Shown here: positions 61,212-64,000 of the stretch, in pieces
Position numbering within the stretch: position 1 is the first letter of the stretch
How the letters are laid out: every line of letters begins with the position of its first letter
NCBI RefSeq assembly: GCF_017948485.1
Contig: NZ_JAFFSX010000013.1
Span: forward strand, 62,001 to 126,000
Origin: Streptomyces sp. GESEQ-35
GTDB lineage: Bacteria; Actinomycetota; Actinomycetes; Streptomycetales; Streptomycetaceae
Reading direction: 5' to 3'
Length of the DNA: 64,000 bases
Translations under genes and position numbers: made by a program
The notes under the pieces: generated by a model
What the model saw: the letters and a program-made list of their open reading frames with translations, nothing else
The model's database searches: none
What the model was told of the DNA's origin: nothing

Positions 61212-62753
61212 ATGAGCGGACGGGCAGCCCTGGTCTTCGAGGGCAGGGAGTACAGCCTCGCCGAGCTCGACGCCCTCGCTGACGGGCTGGCCGGGACGCT
61301 GGCGCGGCGCGGGGTGCGGGCGGGAGACAGGGTCGCGCTCATGTCGTCCAACCGGCCCGAGTTCGTCGTCGCGGTGCGGGCCGTGTGGCGGCTGGGCGCG
61401 GCCGTCGTGCTGCTCAGTCCGGCGTGGAAACGCGCCGAGGTCGAACACGCCCTGGCGATCACCGAGCCGGCCCACGCGGTGGGCGACCACGCGGTGCTGG
61501 CGGAGCTGCTGCCCATGCTGCATCTGGACGAGCCGATCACGCCCAAGGGCGGCTCCTTCGCGCCGCCGGACCCGCGGGCCGATGCCGTCCTGGTGTTCAG
61601 CTCCGGCACGACCGGCATGCCGAAGGCGGTCCGGCACACCCACGCCTCGCTCGCCGCCGCCGTACGCCACTGGCGCGACGCCCTCCGCCTCACCGACCAG
61701 GACCGGATCCAGATCACGACGCCGCCCTCGCACATCCTGGGTCTGCTCAACATCGTCACGGCCCTGGAGGCGGGTGCCTGGCTGCGCCTGCACCGCCGTT
61801 TCGACCTGGACCGGCTGCTGCACCACATCGAACTCGACCGCGTCACCGTCGAGATGGCCGTGGCGCCGATCGCGCTCGCCCTCGCCTCCCATCCGAAGCT
61901 GGAGTCGTACGACCTGTCCTCGCTCCGTTTCATCATGTGGGGCGCGACGCCCGTCACGCCGAGCGTCGCCGAGACCGTCACCCGGCGCACCGGGATCGGC
62001 TGGGTGCCCGCCTACGGGGCCAGCGAACTGCCCGTCATCGCCGTCAATCCGCTCGACGGGGCCCGCCTGGACACCCCGGGGCGTGCCGTGCCCGGGGTGA
62101 GCGTGCGCGTGGTGTCGCTGGAGACCGGGGTGCCGGTGGGGAACGGTGAGACCGGGGAGATCGAGGTCCGTTCGGATTCCCTGATGGCCGGCTATCTGCC
62201 GGCCGAGGAGAGCGCGGACGCCTTCCACGACGGCTGGTACCGGACCGGTGACGTCGGCAGCGTGGACGCGGACGGCTGGCTGCAACTCACCGACCGCGCC
62301 AAGGAGATGATCAAGGTGCGGGCGTTCCAGGTCGCGCCCGCCGAGGTCGAGGCCGTGCTGTACGGCCATCCGGCCGTCGCCGACTGCGCGGTGTTCGGCG
62401 TCCCCGACCCGGCCGACGGGGAGGCGGTCGTCGCGGCCGTACGGGCCGGCCGGCCGGTCGAGGCGGCCGAGCTGATCGCACTGGTCGGTGACCGCCTCGC
62501 CTCCTACAAGCGGCCGAGCCGCGTGGAGTTCGTGGCCGAGATCCCCCGACTGCCGTCCGGGAAGGTGCTGCGCCGCGTACTCAGGGACCGGCTCCTTGCG
62601 GAGCTGAGCGGCCTGGGTGAAGCGCCCCAAAGGGGCGCGAGGAACGGCGCGACCAGCCACGACGACGCCGCAGACGATCGACGGCATTTCGCGGCTTCCC
62701 AAGCGGAGCGCTTGGTCAGGGAGGAGGGCCATGGACGTACGTCTGACGGCTGA
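61212..62753 (+). CDS. AMP-dependent acyl-CoA synthetase
   Basis: 513 residues, ANL superfamily. ATP motif VFSSGTTGMPKAVRHTH, then YGASELPVI, WYRTGDVGSVDADG, DRAKEMIKVRAFQVAPAEVE, and the C-terminal catalytic Lys in LPSGKVLRRVL. Short for the family because the N terminus begins late (MSGRAALVFEGREYSLAELD). From about residue 472 the frame runs through an intergenic repeat (62622-62684) and ends 23 bases inside the next gene, giving a ~40-residue tail foreign to the family. Confidence 0.9.
   Translation: MSGRAALVFEGREYSLAELDALADGLAGTLARRGVRAGDRVALMSSNRPEFVVAVRAVWRLGAAVVLLSPAWKRAEVEHALAITEPAHAVGDHAVLAELLPMLHLDEPITPKGGSFAPPDPRADAVLVFSSGTTGMPKAVRHTHASLAAAVRHWRDALRLTDQDRIQITTPPSHILGLLNIVTALEAGAWLRLHRRFDLDRLLHHIELDRVTVEMAVAPIALALASHPKLESYDLSSLRFIMWGATPVTPSVAETVTRRTGIGWVPAYGASELPVIAVNPLDGARLDTPGRAVPGVSVRVVSLETGVPVGNGETGEIEVRSDSLMAGYLPAEESADAFHDGWYRTGDVGSVDADGWLQLTDRAKEMIKVRAFQVAPAEVEAVLYGHPAVADCAVFGVPDPADGEAVVAAVRAGRPVEAAELIALVGDRLASYKRPSRVEFVAEIPRLPSGKVLRRVLRDRLLAELSGLGEAPQRGARNGATSHDDAADDRRHFAASQAERLVREEGHGRTSDG
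62622..62684. repeat. Interspersed element, second copy, inside the CoA-ligase 3' end
   Basis: Hairpin GCGCCCC-AAA-GGGGCGC (62622-62638) followed by 62649-62684, which matches 8362-8397 in reverse orientation (34/36). Here the element is translated as the end of the CoA ligase. Confidence 0.75.
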
Positions 62754-63636
62754 ACAGCGTCAACTGCGCGACGCGGCCGCCCGGTTGGCGTCCGCCCTCG
62801 GCCCGGGCTCGGTCCTCGACCTGGACGACGCCGACCGGATCGCCCGACTGGAGAAAGCGGTGGAGACGACCGGCTGGCGGACGCTCCGCTCCGACGGCGC
62901 GTCCGGGGTCGAAGTCGCCCTGGTCGTGGAGGAGTTCGGACGGGGGCTCGTCGATGTCCCGCTGCTCGGCCCGGTACTCGCCGATGACATCAGCCGGCAC
63001 GTCGCAGGGGAGTGGGGGTCCGCAACCGTCGCCGTGGAGTCCGAAGCGGTGGACGCCCGAGGCATGCGCCAAGCCCTCTGCCTCGAAGGCGACCAGGTCC
63101 TGGCGGGCGACGTGGGATCGCTGACCGTCTGCGCAGACCTGACCCGACGTAGCGCCGAACTCCCCGGCCCCCTGCGACCGATCGGAACCCTCTCCACCGA
63201 AGCCGTCGCACGCAGGCAGGCGCTGGCGCTCGTCGCCACCACCGCCGACCTGCTGGGCACGGCCCGCGGCGCGCACGAACTCGCCTGCGACTACGCCAAG
63301 ATCCGTGAGCAGTACGGCAGTCCGATCGGGTCGTACCAGGCCGTGGCCCACCCCCTTGCGGAAGGCCTGGCCCTGATCGAGGGCTCGGTGAGCGTGCTGC
63401 GGCACGCGGCCTGGGCGGTCGACGAACTCCCCGTCGCCGAAGCCCTCCGCGCCGCCCGCATAGCCAAGCTGTACTGCGCCCGCGCCGCCCGCACGGTCTG
63501 CGAGACGGCGGTGCAGGTGCACGGCGGCATCGGCAACACCTGGGAATGCCTGGCCCACCTCCACCTCCGGCGGGCCCTGACGTCCACCGACCTGTTCCCC
63601 GTGCGCCTGGAGGAGATCGACTGTGGACTTTCGTGA
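62731..63636 (+). CDS. Acyl-CoA dehydrogenase-like protein, short subunit
   Basis: 301 residues, shorter than the usual ~380. N-terminal MDVRLTAEQRQLRDAAARLA and C-terminal AKIREQYGSPIGSYQAVAHP, VQVHGGIGNTWECLAHLHLRR are clear, but the middle beta domain is reduced and the usual catalytic Glu region is degenerate. Such short proteins pair with a full-length partner to form heteromeric dehydrogenases in steroid and related pathways; the partner follows with a 14-nt overlap. GGAGGAGGG precedes the ATG. Confidence 0.88.
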   Translation: MDVRLTAEQRQLRDAAARLASALGPGSVLDLDDADRIARLEKAVETTGWRTLRSDGASGVEVALVVEEFGRGLVDVPLLGPVLADDISRHVAGEWGSATVAVESEAVDARGMRQALCLEGDQVLAGDVGSLTVCADLTRRSAELPGPLRPIGTLSTEAVARRQALALVATTADLLGTARGAHELACDYAKIREQYGSPIGSYQAVAHPLAEGLALIEGSVSVLRHAAWAVDELPVAEALRAARIAKLYCARAARTVCETAVQVHGGIGNTWECLAHLHLRRALTSTDLFPVRLEEIDCGLS

Positions 63637-64000
63637 CTCGACCGAGGAGGCCGCCTTCCGCGAGCGGCTGCGGGACTGGCTCACCGAGCGGGCCGGGACG
63701 TTCCCGGCCTCGGGAGACGAGTACTGGGCACGACAGGGCGACTGGCACCGGGCGCTGCACGCGGCCGGGTTCTTCGGCCTGTCCTGGCCGCGGGAGTACG
63801 GCGGACACGAACTGCCGCCCGTCTACGATGTCATCCTCGACGAGGAGCTGGCCCGCGCGGGCGCACCGCCCCGCCCCAGCCTCGGCTACCTGGTCCAGGG
63901 CCTCGGCCGGCACGGCGGCGAAGAGCTGCGACGCCGCTTCCTCCCCGGCATGGTCGACGGCACCGAACGCTGGTGCCAGGGCTTCAGCGAACCCGGCGCC
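63623..64000 (+). CDS. Acyl-CoA dehydrogenase, 3' end cut by window
   Basis: First 126 codons, open to the window end. GTG at 63623 lies seven bases after GGAGGAG, and the gene overlaps the previous one by 14 nt. VDFRDSTEEAAFRERLRDWL, FFGLSWPREYGGHELPPVYD and the beginning of the FAD-binding QGFSEPGA are typical of the large FadE-type subunit. Likely the catalytic partner of the short protein before it. Confidence 0.87.
   Translation, partial: MDFRDSTEEAAFRERLRDWLTERAGTFPASGDEYWARQGDWHRALHAAGFFGLSWPREYGGHELPPVYDVILDEELARAGAPPRPSLGYLVQGLGRHGGEELRRRFLPGMVDGTERWCQGFSEPGA

Overview
The window is high-GC actinobacterial DNA and almost certainly Streptomyces. The evidence is a complete conservon (sensor-like ATPase, roadblock protein, DUF742 protein, GTPase), frequent GTG/TTG starts and ATGA/GTGA overlaps, two genes carrying the rare TTA leucine codon near the start, two F420-type luciferase-like oxidoreductases, and many TetR/LysR/XRE regulators facing their targets across palindromes. 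I see no phage, insertion sequence, CRISPR array or replication origin. The only RNA gene is tRNA-Pro(GGG) at 9327.

Layout. 1-3.5 kb: 3' part of a conservon operon (cvnA-D plus a GAF gene). 3.6-6.8 kb: threonine catabolism (tdh, kbl, LysR). 6.8-10.9 kb: small regulators, GNAT, MmcQ, a truncated transketolase beneath a SoxR-box-like palindrome, the tRNA, and a STAS-ANTAR protein. 10.9-18.9 kb: redox and small-domain genes (two aldo/keto reductases, SRPBCC, HbpS/GlcG, MFS, NTF2-like, VOC, SseB), with remnants of a PLP lyase and of ligD. 19.5-22.8 kb: a glycosyltransferase joined to an apparently metal-less deacetylase domain, then an LCP transferase. 22.8-30.8 kb: a flavin monooxygenase with a TTA codon, a kinase-like protein, an FAH hydrolase-MFS-metallohydrolase operon facing a TetR gene across a 30-bp palindrome, an F420 enzyme and a VOC protein. 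30.9-36 kb: a three-subunit formate dehydrogenase with catalytic Cys. 36-45.2 kb: TetR-controlled catabolic modules (acyl-CoA dehydrogenase; Tat-exported GMC oxidoreductase with a secreted TTA-containing hydrolase; SDR/NTF2-like/zinc alcohol dehydrogenase).

The most distinctive part is 45.2-64 kb. It opens with a mycofactocin locus: mftR facing mftA-B-C-D-E, a mycofactocin-type SDR, mftF, and then a CoA-transferase gene coupled to mftF. No mftG-like gene is present in the window. It continues into acyl-CoA chemistry: amidohydrolase, a two-part enoyl-CoA hydratase, a split B12-dependent acyl-CoA mutase, an F420 enzyme, a second CoA-transferase, a KshB-like reductase, a CoA ligase and two acyl-CoA dehydrogenases (the last cut by the window end). 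The likely logic is that alcohols or hydroxylated substrates are oxidised by SDR/ADH enzymes using mycofactocin as electron acceptor, then activated to CoA thioesters and rearranged or beta-oxidised. The substrate cannot be read from sequence.

Two convergent gene junctions in this last part carry fresh-looking duplications: a 114-bp direct repeat at 52985/53168, and three 17-bp tandem copies at 60082. Both alter or repeat stop codons. A 36-bp interspersed element occurs in opposite orientations at 8362 and 62649 and appears to have extended a CoA-ligase reading frame. All functional calls are from motif reading by eye; no database search was run.
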